Source: Treponema sp. UBA4873 (GTDB lineage: Bacteria > Spirochaetota > Spirochaetia > Treponematales > Treponemataceae). From it: a DNA stretch of 64,000 nt. Positions within the stretch are counted from its first letter, which is position 1. Each line of letters starts with the position of its first letter. The position numbers were made by a program, and so were the translations under genes. The DNA is taken from assembly GCA_002399405.1 (NCBI GenBank), contig DHDP01000016.1, positions 62,001 through 126,000 on the forward strand, in the 5' to 3' direction. Below are positions 25,575 to 34,594 of the stretch, in pieces. The notes beneath the pieces were generated by a model. It did no database searches. It saw only the letters and a program-made list of their open reading frames with translations, and was not told the DNA's origin.

Positions 25575-26906
25575 TTAGAACCGGTACACGCCGTTCAACC
25601 GCACGTTGCTCAGCTCCTTGTACACGCCGTATTCACCGTCGCCGTCAGGACCGGGGAAAAATCCGTCCGCCGCGAGCGTGAGCGTTACCTGGTCGGTAAG
25701 CGCGTAGTCCGCAGAAAGACTTGCGTAGCTGTCGAAGTCGTTCCAGTTGACTGCCCCCGACAGGGCAAGCGTGAGCGTATCCGACAGGAACGAACGGCTC
25801 ACGCTCAGCGTCGCGCCCGGCGCGCGCATTCTGCGGTCGAGCGTGTCGTCCCAGCCGGGCACAATGTCTTCGTAATATTGCGCGGTCACCGTCCAGCCGC
25901 TGCGCGTCCAGTCAATTCCGGCAAGCGACATAAGCTGATTTTTTCTGAGATACGGGCTTCCGCCTGCAAGCACTGTTTCCGCGGTGCGGGCAAACGCACG
26001 TTCTATGAAAAAGGCGCTTTCTGCGCGGAACACGAACGGCCCCGCCGGCAGCGCCGCGTCGAATCCTGCCATGCCGTAGCGGTAATAGTTTCCCGACACG
26101 GTGATGCCGGTTGGCGTGTATCCGCTCATGACGAGCGAGTACGTAACGACAGGCGTGTCGTCCCACCCGTAATAGCCGTACAGCGAAAAATCAATGGCGG
26201 GAAGCCAGAAGCTCACGCGGCCTGCGTAACTGCCGGCTGCGAGCGTGAGTTCCGGCCGTTCAATGCTGCCGAGCGTGACGGGAATCGTCGTGCCGCTTAC
26301 GGTAACGCTTTCCGGGATTACTATTTTCCGCAGCGGATTCGTGCTTTCAAGCGGGAGTGCGGAAGGGCGGAAGACTGGTATCCAGTAAGCGTCCGCGGAA
26401 AAAACGGTGCCCGAAAGATTGAGTTTGAGCGCATCGACGCCGAGCCGCGATTCGCTGTACGTCGACGCATAGAGCGTCGTTAAATCCTGCGGACAGAGCA
26501 CATCCGCTATCCTGATGCCGTCGGCCTTTCCCCATGCGGTAATCTGACGTCCGGCTTTTATTCCCGCCGTAAGTCCGTCTCCGAACGCGGCGCTTGTCCA
26601 TGCGAACCACGCTTCGCCGAGCTGTGAGGAAAGTCCGTCCGCCGCCGAAAGCGTGCCTGTCTGTGCCGCGGCAAGCGCATCGAACGAGACGTTTCCGGTT
26701 GCATACGCCGAGCAGCTGCCTGCCGATGCGTCCAGCGTTCCGGAAACTGTTTCCTCTGCGAGCGAGACGTGCCCTGCATTGTCTTCGCCGTACACGTATA
26801 CGCCGGCGGCTGATTTTACGCTGCCCGAAAAGGACGCTTCCTGTGCGGATACGGAAATCCCTGCTGCCGCAAGAATCATGCAGAAAATAATATGTATTTT
26901 TTTCAT
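25575..26906 (-). CDS. Predicted outer-membrane beta-barrel protein of the RND operon
   Basis: A 443-residue protein with a signal peptide ending ISVSAQEA, then alternating strands with many Ala, Ser, Thr, Gly and Tyr, and a C-terminal LSNVRLNGVYRF ending in phenylalanine, as expected for a BAM substrate. It resembles DUF1302-like barrels that accompany RND/MMPL exporters and LolA-like proteins. ATG overlaps the stop of the LolA-like gene (ATGA at 26903-26906). It could be the outer-membrane exit or anchoring component of the system. Confidence 0.7.
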   Translation of the reverse strand: MKKIHIIFCMILAAAGISVSAQEASFSGSVKSAAGVYVYGEDNAGHVSLAEETVSGTLDASAGSCSAYATGNVSFDALAAAQTGTLSAADGLSSQLGEAWFAWTSAAFGDGLTAGIKAGRQITAWGKADGIRIADVLCPQDLTTLYASTYSESRLGVDALKLNLSGTVFSADAYWIPVFRPSALPLESTNPLRKIVIPESVTVSGTTIPVTLGSIERPELTLAAGSYAGRVSFWLPAIDFSLYGYYGWDDTPVVTYSLVMSGYTPTGITVSGNYYRYGMAGFDAALPAGPFVFRAESAFFIERAFARTAETVLAGGSPYLRKNQLMSLAGIDWTRSGWTVTAQYYEDIVPGWDDTLDRRMRAPGATLSVSRSFLSDTLTLALSGAVNWNDFDSYASLSADYALTDQVTLTLAADGFFPGPDGDGEYGVYKELSNVRLNGVYRF

Positions 26907-27706
26907 TTCACCGCTCCGCGTTCAACGGATGCAACGGTAAAAATCGAATCGTCGACGTTCTGATTGTAGTGCACGTCTTTCATCTCAATGACGGTGGAAT
27001 GTCCCGTGACGATGTTTTTCATCGTCATGACGCTCGTCGTCCAGATGCCGTCGATCAGCGTAATGCCGGAGCAGATGAGCTCGCGCTGCAGGTTGTTCTG
27101 CTTGTCGTAGAATTCGCCCTTCTGCATGACGAAGTTGTCCTTTCGTATCCATAAGATACGGCGCGGATTTTTTTCGGTTGTGTCTTTTGCCCTGCATTCG
27201 ACTTTGTAGCAGCCTGTACCGCCTGCGGATTCTTCTCCGAGCAGCGTGAACGTGTCTTTTGTTAATCCCCTGTCGCCCATGTCGTCGTAGGTAAAATCTG
27301 TACCCATGAAGTTTCCGCCGCTGTCCGAACCTGAAATACGCCGTACCTTTTTCATGGCCGGCATGTAGAGCCAGTTGTCGCTGTCTTTCTTCACGCCGTC
27401 CTTTTCGTCGTAATCCCACGTAAGATAACCGACGCCGGCGACATCCTTCGGCGTTCGGAAGACAATGACCGATTTTGTAACGCCGCCGAAATCCCTGCTC
27501 CGGCATACGACTTCGCGTACGCGGGTGCTGCCGTTTTTACTCAGAAGCGTCATGGTTGCCGTGTACGAGCCTGTTGTGCCCGTGTCGACCTCGTCCGCTT
27601 TTTTCATGACGTCGTACCCGGTAAGCGTCTGTGCGGATGCTGCCGGAACAGCGAGACAGAGTGCGGAAAGTGAAATTATTAATTTAGCAAATACAGAATG
27701 ATTCAT
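26903..27706 (-). CDS. LolA-like outer-membrane lipoprotein-sorting protein
   Basis: A 267-residue periplasmic protein with a signal peptide ending PAASAQ and a LolA/LolB-like half-barrel of the COG2834 type: DVMKKADEVDTGTTGSYTAT, then WLYMPAMKKVRRISGSDSGG and FMGTDFTYDDMGDR. Members coupled to RND transporters are thought to carry lipids or lipoproteins across the periplasm. It lies between the exporter and the beta-barrel gene in one operon. The cargo is unknown. Confidence 0.85.
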   Translation of the reverse strand: MNHSVFAKLIISLSALCLAVPAASAQTLTGYDVMKKADEVDTGTTGSYTATMTLLSKNGSTRVREVVCRSRDFGGVTKSVIVFRTPKDVAGVGYLTWDYDEKDGVKKDSDNWLYMPAMKKVRRISGSDSGGNFMGTDFTYDDMGDRGLTKDTFTLLGEESAGGTGCYKVECRAKDTTEKNPRRILWIRKDNFVMQKGEFYDKQNNLQRELICSGITLIDGIWTTSVMTMKNIVTGHSTVIEMKDVHYNQNVDDSIFTVASVERGAVK

Positions 27707-27751
27707 ACATATCTCCTTTTACTCATGATTTGAGCCGCTTTCAGAATATTG

Positions 27752-30184
27752 TTAATTCCTGAGCAGCTTTCCCGTTTTTTCTTTTCCGAGCGGCTTCGCC
27801 ATAAACAGCAGAATCGGGGTGAGCGTGTAGTCGGCAATAAGCGCTGATCCGAGCCCAACGATCGACAAAAGTCCTATTCTGAACAGCATGCTCATCGGAC
27901 TGAACATATACATAAGGAACATGACGCAGAGAATGAGCGTGGAGGAGGCCATCGAGCGTCCTATCTCTTTGTACGACGTGATGATTGCAGTGTGATAATC
28001 CTCGTGCTGCTCCATTTCATATTTTACGTGGTTCGTAAAGTGGATCGTATCGTCGACAGCCATGCCGAGAATCATCGGCATGACCGTCATGGTAAGCATG
28101 TCGAGCGGAAATCCGCAGAATCCCATGAGACCGCCGGTGAGAAGTACCGGTGCGACGTTCGGAATCATGGCGATAAGCCCTGTCCTGATGCTTCCGAACG
28201 CTATGATGAGCATAAACGCGATGATGACGAACGAACCGAGGAACGACCAGAGTTCGCCTTTTACGAGCTTCTGGTTCATGCTTGCGTATTCTGCAATGAC
28301 GCCTATGACGGAAATGTGCGCGCCGGGAAAGCACTGTTCTGCCATGCGCCGTGCGTCGCCGACGTCGAGTTCGCTTTCCGCCGCTTTGTACTCTTTTAAA
28401 TCGACGGTGATATGCGACGTGCTGTAGTCCTCGCTTACCCAGTCCGAAAGCCCGTCGCCTCCCGAAATTTCGTAGAGGAACAGCAGCTGGGTGAGCATGT
28501 CCCGGCTGTCGGGCACGACGTAGTATGCGCTTTCGTCGCCGTTGAGCGTCTTGTTCAATTCCTTTACGATGCTCGTGACCGACGTGACGCGCGGTTTGCC
28601 TCCCGATATTTTTGTTAATCTCAGTCCGCCGAGCTGGTCGCTGCACGTGTCGAGCGCCTTCATCACCTGGGGATTTTTAAACGCATCCGGTTCGGGATAT
28701 TCGATCATGATGTTGTAGCTGTATTCGTTTCCCAACTTTGAGTTCATGATGTCGACGAGGCGGGCGACGAACGGAATCTTCTTTCCCATCATACCGACGT
28801 AGTCCATATTAACTCTGATTCTGAACAGTCCGAAGATTGAAACGACGGTGATGACGGCACTTATGATAAGAATCGGTACCCGGTGGCGCAGAACCACTCC
28901 GCCGAATCTTCCGTACAGTTCGTCGGTGTGTTCGAGACGGACTTTTGTTTTCCGCTCTTTTTCAATCTGCTTTTGCGAAGCGTCCGTTTTCAGCGACGGC
29001 GCGTCCTTACCGTAACTGTACAACACGGGCAGCAGCAGAATGACGTAGACGTATACGGTGAAAACGACTGCCGAACTGATGCCGCCGAGCCATTTGAGCG
29101 GCCCTATCCCGATTCCCATGAAAGAGATGAACGAAGCGATTGTCGTAAGGACTGTGAAAAGTATCGGCCAGCCGGTAACGCGTACCGATGCAGCGACCGC
29201 TTCCTTCCTGTTTCCCCTCCGGCGGAATTCGAGCCGGAACGCGTTGATGTAGTGAATCGCGTAACCGACCGACAGCGCCATGCCGAGCAGAATGGGCAGC
29301 GTTAATAAATCGGAGTCACCTTTTATTCCGAGCCATCCCGAATAGCCGAGTACGGTCCCGATGCCGAACGTCGTTGCAAGAAGCGGAACGAGTACTCCTC
29401 TGAAAGATCGTACGAGGAGAATAAGGCAGAGCAGCATGACGGCGAATCCCGAGACTACGCGTACGATCGTTTCGTGAGTAATGACGCGGTTTTCCTCCGT
29501 TTCGGTGTACGACAAGCCTGTCGCTTTCATTGTGAATTTCGGATTCTGCCGGAATTCCTGACTCTCAACGATGGGAATGGCTGCGTTACCGACGACGTAC
29601 TGGTCCTCAAAATCATCCTTGAAGGGAAGAAGCGAAAGAAAGACCCACGTTTCGGTGCAGTCGTCGGAGACAAGATTGTTGACGAGCGACGTTCTGCTCA
29701 TAATGAACGATTTCTTTTCCGCAAGCTCAGCTTTTTCCTCTTCCGTCATTTCTGCGGGCGGTTTTCCTCCGCCGGGAATTCCGTCTCCGAACGGATTGAC
29801 TATCTCCATTCCGTCTTCCGTTCCCTTTGAAATGGAGAGCCGGGTGAGCGACGTAATGTCGTCCGCATAGGGAACTTCCTCCTGAAGCCGTCTGCCGAGT
29901 TTGTCTATGGCCGAAAGCACTTCAGGATCAAAGACGTCCTCTGCCTGAACAAGAACCGCAATGCCGTCTTCGTTGCCGAACAGTTCTTTGTATCGGTCTT
30001 CGCTTTTTTTCAATACTTCGGCATTGTCGAGCCAGTCGGAATCGTCATCCTGGATTTTCAGTTTCGTCAGTCCGGCAAGTCCCGCTGCCGTAATGACGAT
30101 GACTGCAATGATGAACCATATCCTGTGTGTGATCTGAAAACGGCCGAAACGCTCGAACCACGCGTTGATTTTGTTTATGCTCAA
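27752..30184 (-). CDS. RND/MMPL-family transporter
   Basis: An 810-residue membrane protein of the RND superfamily in its MMPL/HpnN-like form: one helix near the N terminus, a periplasmic domain, a block of five or six helices, then a second copy of the same arrangement. GMAVDDTIHFTNH in the second block is the conserved acidic, proton-relay motif. The start codon is TTG 30184, preceded by GAGGAG at 30195-30200. It is the first gene of a three-gene operon and is divergent from a TetR repressor. Hopanoid or lipid transport is plausible; substrate unknown. Confidence 0.87.
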   Translation of the reverse strand: MSINKINAWFERFGRFQITHRIWFIIAVIVITAAGLAGLTKLKIQDDDSDWLDNAEVLKKSEDRYKELFGNEDGIAVLVQAEDVFDPEVLSAIDKLGRRLQEEVPYADDITSLTRLSISKGTEDGMEIVNPFGDGIPGGGKPPAEMTEEEKAELAEKKSFIMSRTSLVNNLVSDDCTETWVFLSLLPFKDDFEDQYVVGNAAIPIVESQEFRQNPKFTMKATGLSYTETEENRVITHETIVRVVSGFAVMLLCLILLVRSFRGVLVPLLATTFGIGTVLGYSGWLGIKGDSDLLTLPILLGMALSVGYAIHYINAFRLEFRRRGNRKEAVAASVRVTGWPILFTVLTTIASFISFMGIGIGPLKWLGGISSAVVFTVYVYVILLLPVLYSYGKDAPSLKTDASQKQIEKERKTKVRLEHTDELYGRFGGVVLRHRVPILIISAVITVVSIFGLFRIRVNMDYVGMMGKKIPFVARLVDIMNSKLGNEYSYNIMIEYPEPDAFKNPQVMKALDTCSDQLGGLRLTKISGGKPRVTSVTSIVKELNKTLNGDESAYYVVPDSRDMLTQLLFLYEISGGDGLSDWVSEDYSTSHITVDLKEYKAAESELDVGDARRMAEQCFPGAHISVIGVIAEYASMNQKLVKGELWSFLGSFVIIAFMLIIAFGSIRTGLIAMIPNVAPVLLTGGLMGFCGFPLDMLTMTVMPMILGMAVDDTIHFTNHVKYEMEQHEDYHTAIITSYKEIGRSMASSTLILCVMFLMYMFSPMSMLFRIGLLSIVGLGSALIADYTLTPILLFMAKPLGKEKTGKLLRN

Positions 30185-30208
30185 TTTGAGTATTCTCCTC
30201 TTTTTTTT

Positions 30209-30357
30209 GATAACAGTGTTATCTTGATAACGATGTTATCATAGTGAATTGATAGTTAGCAGTCAATAACTTTTAATGTTTTTTCAAGCAAAAAAGTAAT
30301 ACCCGGCGGCCCCTGCAGTGCGTGTTGATTGACTAGTTCCGATAACAATGTTATTTT
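30209..30357. promoter_or_regulatory. Divergent promoters with three TetR operator palindromes
   Basis: Three copies of GATAACnnnGTTAT(C/T) lie at 30209-30223, 30226-30240 and 30341-30355. The minus-strand promoter (TTGACT at 30261-30266, 17-base spacer, TATGAT at 30238-30243) drives the RND operon and is overlapped by the second copy. The plus-strand promoter (TTGACT 30329-30334, 17-base spacer, TATTTT 30352-30357) drives tetR and is overlapped by the third. This is a textbook layout for autorepression plus repression of the exporter. Confidence 0.85.
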
Positions 30358-30372
30358 GGGGACGGATATACG

Positions 30373-31002
30373 ATGAAAGACACTTCCGAAGACACGAAAA
30401 AACACATTCTGGACAGTGCGCAGCAGGAATTCCTCGAGAAAGGATTCAGCGGCGCGTCTCTCCGCACAATAGCCGCAAACGCAGGTGTAACGACGGGAGC
30501 GCTGTACCGCCATTTTAAGGACAAGGATGCGCTTTTCGCGGCCATTGCCGGCGACACTGTCGACGCCGTCAGAGCACTTGTTAAAGACGCAGAATCACGG
30601 GAACTTGATTTTCTGATGGCGGGACTCCCCCGCGGTATTGAAGATGACCATCAGGACGATACGTTTAAAACGCTGATTGATTATATCTACGACAGGTTCG
30701 ACATTTTCACGCTTTTGCTGACGAAGTCGTCGGGAAGTACGTACGAGAACTTTCTGCAGGACGTGACCGACATGTACGCAGGCATGTGTCAGTCGCTGGT
30801 AAAGGAACTGCATCGGAAAAAAATCATAGTTCATATAGACGATCTGACAGTGCACGTACTTGCAAGCTGTTTCGTCACGTCGATAAAGGAAATAATTCTG
30901 CACCGTATACCGCGGAAAAAAGCTGCGGGATTCCTCAGCAACATTCACACGTTTTATCACTACGGCTGGATGCATCTGTTCGGTCTGCCGTGTGAAGAAT
31001 AG
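30373..31002 (+). CDS. TetR-family repressor of the RND operon
   Basis: A 209-residue regulator with the TetR helix-turn-helix at residues 17-60: FLEKGFSGASLRTIAANAG, then VTTGALYRHFKDKDALF. The C-terminal half is helical and variable, as usual for the ligand pocket. It is divergent from the RND exporter operon, with three operators between them, so local repression and autoregulation are likely. The inducer is probably a substrate of the exporter. Confidence 0.9.
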   Translation: MKDTSEDTKKHILDSAQQEFLEKGFSGASLRTIAANAGVTTGALYRHFKDKDALFAAIAGDTVDAVRALVKDAESRELDFLMAGLPRGIEDDHQDDTFKTLIDYIYDRFDIFTLLLTKSSGSTYENFLQDVTDMYAGMCQSLVKELHRKKIIVHIDDLTVHVLASCFVTSIKEIILHRIPRKKAAGFLSNIHTFYHYGWMHLFGLPCEE

Positions 31003-31025
31003 CGGAATACAAGGCGGAAAAAATT

Positions 31026-31098
31026 TTGTCCGTCCAAATGGAGCAGACGGAGAAGGAAAACATAGTTATTATATAACCAATAGTTAGCGTTTTCTAAC
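31026..31098 (+). promoter_or_regulatory. Promoter with TTGTCC/TGGAG element and DtxR-box-like operator
   Basis: The element TTGTCCGTCCAAATGGAG (31026-31043) contains the inverted repeat TCCA-AA-TGGA. A -10 box TATATA (31070-31075) follows, without a recognisable -35 box at the right distance. The operator GTTAGCGTTTTCTAAC (31083-31098) starts at the predicted transcription start. The same three-part layout occurs upstream of enolase and of the ABC pair at 48008. Confidence 0.65.
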
Positions 31099-31190
31099 CT
31101 GTGAAAAAGATGCTGACTTGATTAATAGTCCGAGGAGAGAGCTGAAGCACCTTGTGCCGGCGGCAGGTCATGTTTGCCGCCGGCTTTTTT
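31082..31190 (+). ncRNA. Candidate metal-regulated small RNA of about 108 nt
   Basis: A promoter with a DtxR-box-like operator and a strong terminator enclose about 108 bases with no credible ORF: the only starts give peptides of a few codons. The transcript would run plus-strand into the 3' end of the TPR gene. It contains a purine-rich single-stranded stretch (GAGGAGAGAG near 31131-31142). Expression under iron shortage would make it functionally like RyhB or PrrF. No homology to a known RNA family was recognised. Confidence 0.55.
31156..31190 (+). terminator. Strong rho-independent terminator
   Basis: GCCGGCGGCA (31156-31165) pairs perfectly with TGCCGCCGGC (31175-31184) and is followed by six T. 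No plus-strand gene ends here, so its purpose is best explained by the small RNA candidate starting near 31082. Confidence 0.9.
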
Positions 31191-31206
31191 ATGTACTCGA
31201 ATCGAT

Positions 31207-31527
31207 TCAGTGTTTTGCTAATTTGTCCTCAATGCGTTTCTTTATTTCCGCCGCTTCTTCGTCTTCAGGTTTCTGCTCCAATGCAGTATTTACGGCCGGC
31301 AGCGCCTCAGTATATTTTTCACATTTATAATAACACCACGCAAGATGTTTTTTGAAACGCACCTCGTACGGATTAAGATAAATTGCCCGCTTAAACTGAG
31401 AAAGCGCGACTTCATACATTTCCCGTTCAAGACACGCAATGCCGATATTGTCGCGGTCGTATCCGAGAACTTTACTCGGCCTCATGAGATTTTCTTTTTC
31501 TTCCGTCAGCTGAAAATTTCTTCTCAT
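31207..31527 (-). CDS. TPR-repeat protein
   Basis: A 106-residue protein with about two tetratricopeptide repeats: NIGIACLEREMYEVALSQFK followed by RAIYLNPYEVRFKKHLAWCY, then YTEALPAVNTALEQKPEDEE. It has no signal peptide. It is the last gene of the minus-strand operon with two MutS-like proteins and lies 30 bases after the second. TPR domains mediate protein contacts, so it may be an adaptor for those ATPases. The ribosome site is weak. Confidence 0.75.
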   Translation of the reverse strand: MRRNFQLTEEKENLMRPSKVLGYDRDNIGIACLEREMYEVALSQFKRAIYLNPYEVRFKKHLAWCYYKCEKYTEALPAVNTALEQKPEDEEAAEIKKRIEDKLAKH

Positions 31528-31557
31528 TTTCTGTCTGCCATTCCTGTTCTCGTATAC

Positions 31558-33045
31558 TTATTTCATACCGAATATGCTGTTATAGATGTCCGTGCCGTAA
31601 CTCGTGTGCTGCGGTTCCCCCTCGATTATTTTAAACGTCCTGCTGCCGTCGGACCCGCGCTGTGCACGGAAAAAAATTATGCCATCCGACTTCATATTGT
31701 ACAGGGAAGAAGCGAAATCATACTGATGAGTGACGAAGACGACTGATATGTCGTGCTCGATGAGCGCCCTGACAATCTGCCGTGATATTTCGGAACCTTC
31801 CTGTTCGTTCGTCGCGGCGAAAGATTCGTTGAACAAGACAAGAGAACCTTTCTGAAGGTGCTGCGCAATTTTATCCATCCTGACAAGTTCCTCGTCGAGC
31901 TTTCCGCTGTCAAGTGCGGAATCCTCTTCCCTCGTAAAGTGTGTGAATATACCGCTGTGTACCGGCAGAACAGCATCCGCTGCGGCGACGAACATTCCGC
32001 ATTGAGCCATAAGATGGACCTGTCCGATGCTTCTGAGAAACGTGGATTTGCCTCCCTGGTTCGCGCCGGTAATAATACAGCATTTTTTTCCCGTCATGGT
32101 AAAATCGTTCGATACAACGGCCGAACGGCGGACGAGCACGAGACCCGCATCATACAAGCCGTGAACTGTCCATGTTGAAATACCGTGACCCGCAATTTCC
32201 GGAATTGTTATTTTCATGCCTGTTCCGGTGAGTCTGTCCGCAAGATTGCCGCATCCGATATAAAAAGCTGATTCGTCGCGGAGCGCGGTGAAAAAAAGTT
32301 TTATATTTTCGGCGGACTGAGCAAGCGCGTTTGCAGGCTCGTTCAGAGCGCGTTCCGTACGGTTGGTAAAATCTTCCGCTCCGCGTTCGTCCCGTTCGGC
32401 CAGCGTATACGAAGGAGCAAATGTCCATCGTCTCCTGAAAGATTTTCTGTTTTTTTCGAGGTATACATACGTAATTCCCTGCAGATTGCTGCCGACGGAC
32501 GCTCCGATTAAAACGCCGTCCCTGTCTGCAAGTTCGTTCAGACAGTCGTTCAAATTCCTGAAATACGAATCATCGAGATTTTCCTGAAGACTTGTGAAAA
32601 AGGTCAGTAATCCTTCCGATTTCACTTTCGATTTGAAACGGTCCGCGACGGAACGGACAATCATGAGTTTTTTTACATACATGCGGAGCAGTCCGACGGC
32701 GCTTGAAAAAGTGCTCGAAAGAAATCTGCTGTCAAGCCAGTACCATGATTTTCCTGCTTCATCAAGAGCGTCGCGGGACAACGTATACAACGTCCTCATT
32801 ATTTCCGGACAGACGAACGTATCCCGCAGAATTTTCTGCCTCCGACTGATTTCTTCTTCTGCTGACAGCGGCGAAAAAAGAGCCGCAGCGCATGACGTTC
32901 TTATGCACTCGTCTCCGCCGGCCATTGTTTCCAGTATGCGGCCGATTCCGAGATCCGCAGAAAGCGTTTCTTTATCCCGGCAGCAGGAATCTGCACCGGG
33001 AATAAAATCCTTATTTCTGAACATCAGGTGTGTTTTTATCCGCAT
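31558..33045 (-). CDS. MutS-like ATPase, second gene of tandem pair
   Basis: A 495-residue protein with a MutS-like C-terminal half: Walker A TGANQGGKST, then FTHFTREEDSALDSGKLDEE, Walker B SLVLFNESFAATNEQEG and VFVTHQYDF. The N-terminal half resembles the MutS core and lever helices without the mismatch-recognition domain I. This puts it with the short MutS homologues, not canonical MutS. It overlaps the partner gene by 35 bases (ATG 33045 after GGAGG). Walker B has N where D is usual (LFNES), an oddity worth testing. Confidence 0.85.
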   Translation of the reverse strand: MRIKTHLMFRNKDFIPGADSCCRDKETLSADLGIGRILETMAGGDECIRTSCAAALFSPLSAEEEISRRQKILRDTFVCPEIMRTLYTLSRDALDEAGKSWYWLDSRFLSSTFSSAVGLLRMYVKKLMIVRSVADRFKSKVKSEGLLTFFTSLQENLDDSYFRNLNDCLNELADRDGVLIGASVGSNLQGITYVYLEKNRKSFRRRWTFAPSYTLAERDERGAEDFTNRTERALNEPANALAQSAENIKLFFTALRDESAFYIGCGNLADRLTGTGMKITIPEIAGHGISTWTVHGLYDAGLVLVRRSAVVSNDFTMTGKKCCIITGANQGGKSTFLRSIGQVHLMAQCGMFVAAADAVLPVHSGIFTHFTREEDSALDSGKLDEELVRMDKIAQHLQKGSLVLFNESFAATNEQEGSEISRQIVRALIEHDISVVFVTHQYDFASSLYNMKSDGIIFFRAQRGSDGSRTFKIIEGEPQHTSYGTDIYNSIFGMK

Positions 33046-34576
33046 CTGCGAGCCTCCTGCACAAGCAGTCGTACGTCAATCCGTATTTTTCCGCCAGCTG
33101 AACCGCATACGCCAGTCCGTCGGGCGGTTTCCGGTAAATCCTGAATGTACGCCGGCCCGATCCCGAGCCGTCTACGGTACTCATCATGCTGACTGTCTCC
33201 GGTCCGTATTCTGCAAGTTCGTCGAGGAATGTAACGACAACCGCAGCGGCGCCTGACTGTACGATTTTTTCCATCATCCTGAGTCCCAGTTTTACTGCGT
33301 CCTCCGCTGTCGTGGAAGCGAATATTTCATTGAGAATAATAATGCTGTGTGAAGTCGCTTTTTCAAGTATCGCGTGCAGCCGAAGCAGATCGTCCCGTAG
33401 TTTCCCGTTTTCAGAGGAAGCGCTTTCCGTTTTCCCGAAGTGAGTGTAAACGGTATCGAAAAGTTTCAGATGCGCTTCGCTTCCCGGTACCGTAAGGCCG
33501 ATCGCGGCAAGCCAGTGTATTTGAGCGAAAAGGCGGGCGAAAGTCGTTTTCCCTCCCTGATTCGGACCCGTTATCACGATTACTCGTTCCGGTTTTTTCA
33601 ATTCAAAATTATTAACAACAACATTGCCTTCTTTTTTTTCTGCAAGAACAATGTCGAATGTATCGGATGCGGAAATCAAAACGGGATCAGCGGATACTTC
33701 AGGGTAACAGAATGAAAGGCCCGCTTTTTTCAGAGAGGCTGTTACGTCGAGCCAGAAAAGATAGAAACGTAATTCGTCCGCGAAGTTGAGCAGTACTGGA
33801 TTTTCAAATCGTATATACTGCGAGCAGAACGTATCAAGACGTGAAAAAGTTTCTTTATACAGCCGGGACAGCATACGTATAACGGCCTCTTCCACGTGTT
33901 CCGCATACGGGACCGACGCATGTTTCTGACGATAATCTTTCGCATCTCCATGACCGAATCTGTCGAACAGTGAAATAATTTTTTCCGACAGGTCAGGCTG
34001 GTTTTCATATTTTCTGACACGTATAGTCCCGTCGTTTATAAGCATACAGTAATGGATGGAATTGAATTCGGACCGAAGTTCCTCTACATTCCGCTGAAGC
34101 GACGCAAACGATTCCGATTTATAATATGCTTCGATATATTCGGAAAGAGTACAGATTCCTGCAGAGCGGTAATACGTACTGCTGTTTGCTTCGTACCATT
34201 CCGAAATCAGATTGCAGTAACGTTCTGCGCAGTCAAAAAGCCGGCCTTTTTCAATATACGACAGATGGCTGCCGGAACCGCTCAGTGATTTTCGTAATGA
34301 AATCATCACTCCTGCGATTATATTCAGCCTGTTCGCAAAATTGCTGAAGAACTTCTGGTTCTGTTCGATGTCCCTGAGAATATCCTGCCGATACCGTATA
34401 TCCTTTTCGCCGGATAACGGCGTATAGAAAACCGCCTGAAGTTTCCCCGATAAATCAGTGAAGGAGGAAAAGAGCCGGTCGAGTGCAATATCCGTAAAAC
34501 AGTCCGGCTGTTTTTCCTGCATATGCCTTTCCGTTTCATCCGCATAAAGAATGCTGAAAGAATCACGCTGCTCCAT
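33011..34576 (-). CDS. MutS-like ATPase, first gene of tandem pair
   Basis: A 521-residue paralogue of the downstream protein: an N-terminal part without the mismatch-recognition domain, a helical core, and Walker A TGPNQGGKTT followed by YTHFGKTESASSENGKLRDD and Walker B SIIILNEIFASTTAEDA. As in its partner, N replaces D in Walker B (ILNEI). The two may form a heterodimer. A GGAGG site lies before ATG 34576. The leader upstream carries a probable fluoride riboswitch with terminator, so expression should rise with fluoride. MutS-like genes are among those known to be under such riboswitches. Confidence 0.85.
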   Translation of the reverse strand: MEQRDSFSILYADETERHMQEKQPDCFTDIALDRLFSSFTDLSGKLQAVFYTPLSGEKDIRYRQDILRDIEQNQKFFSNFANRLNIIAGVMISLRKSLSGSGSHLSYIEKGRLFDCAERYCNLISEWYEANSSTYYRSAGICTLSEYIEAYYKSESFASLQRNVEELRSEFNSIHYCMLINDGTIRVRKYENQPDLSEKIISLFDRFGHGDAKDYRQKHASVPYAEHVEEAVIRMLSRLYKETFSRLDTFCSQYIRFENPVLLNFADELRFYLFWLDVTASLKKAGLSFCYPEVSADPVLISASDTFDIVLAEKKEGNVVVNNFELKKPERVIVITGPNQGGKTTFARLFAQIHWLAAIGLTVPGSEAHLKLFDTVYTHFGKTESASSENGKLRDDLLRLHAILEKATSHSIIILNEIFASTTAEDAVKLGLRMMEKIVQSGAAAVVVTFLDELAEYGPETVSMMSTVDGSGSGRRTFRIYRKPPDGLAYAVQLAEKYGLTYDCLCRRLADADKNTPDVQK

Positions 34577-34594
34577 AGAACCTCCATACGAAAC

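Noticed and set aside
25569..26483. A 304-codon plus-strand frame opposite the beta-barrel gene
   Set aside because: Extremely rich in Arg and His with no domain; the opposite strand encodes a signal peptide and a BAM-type C terminus.
30255..30270. GTTAGCAGTCAATAAC as another DtxR-box-like site
   Set aside because: Only the outer GTTA/TAAC is symmetrical, and the bases form the -35 region of the RND operon promoter, which is already explained by TetR operators.
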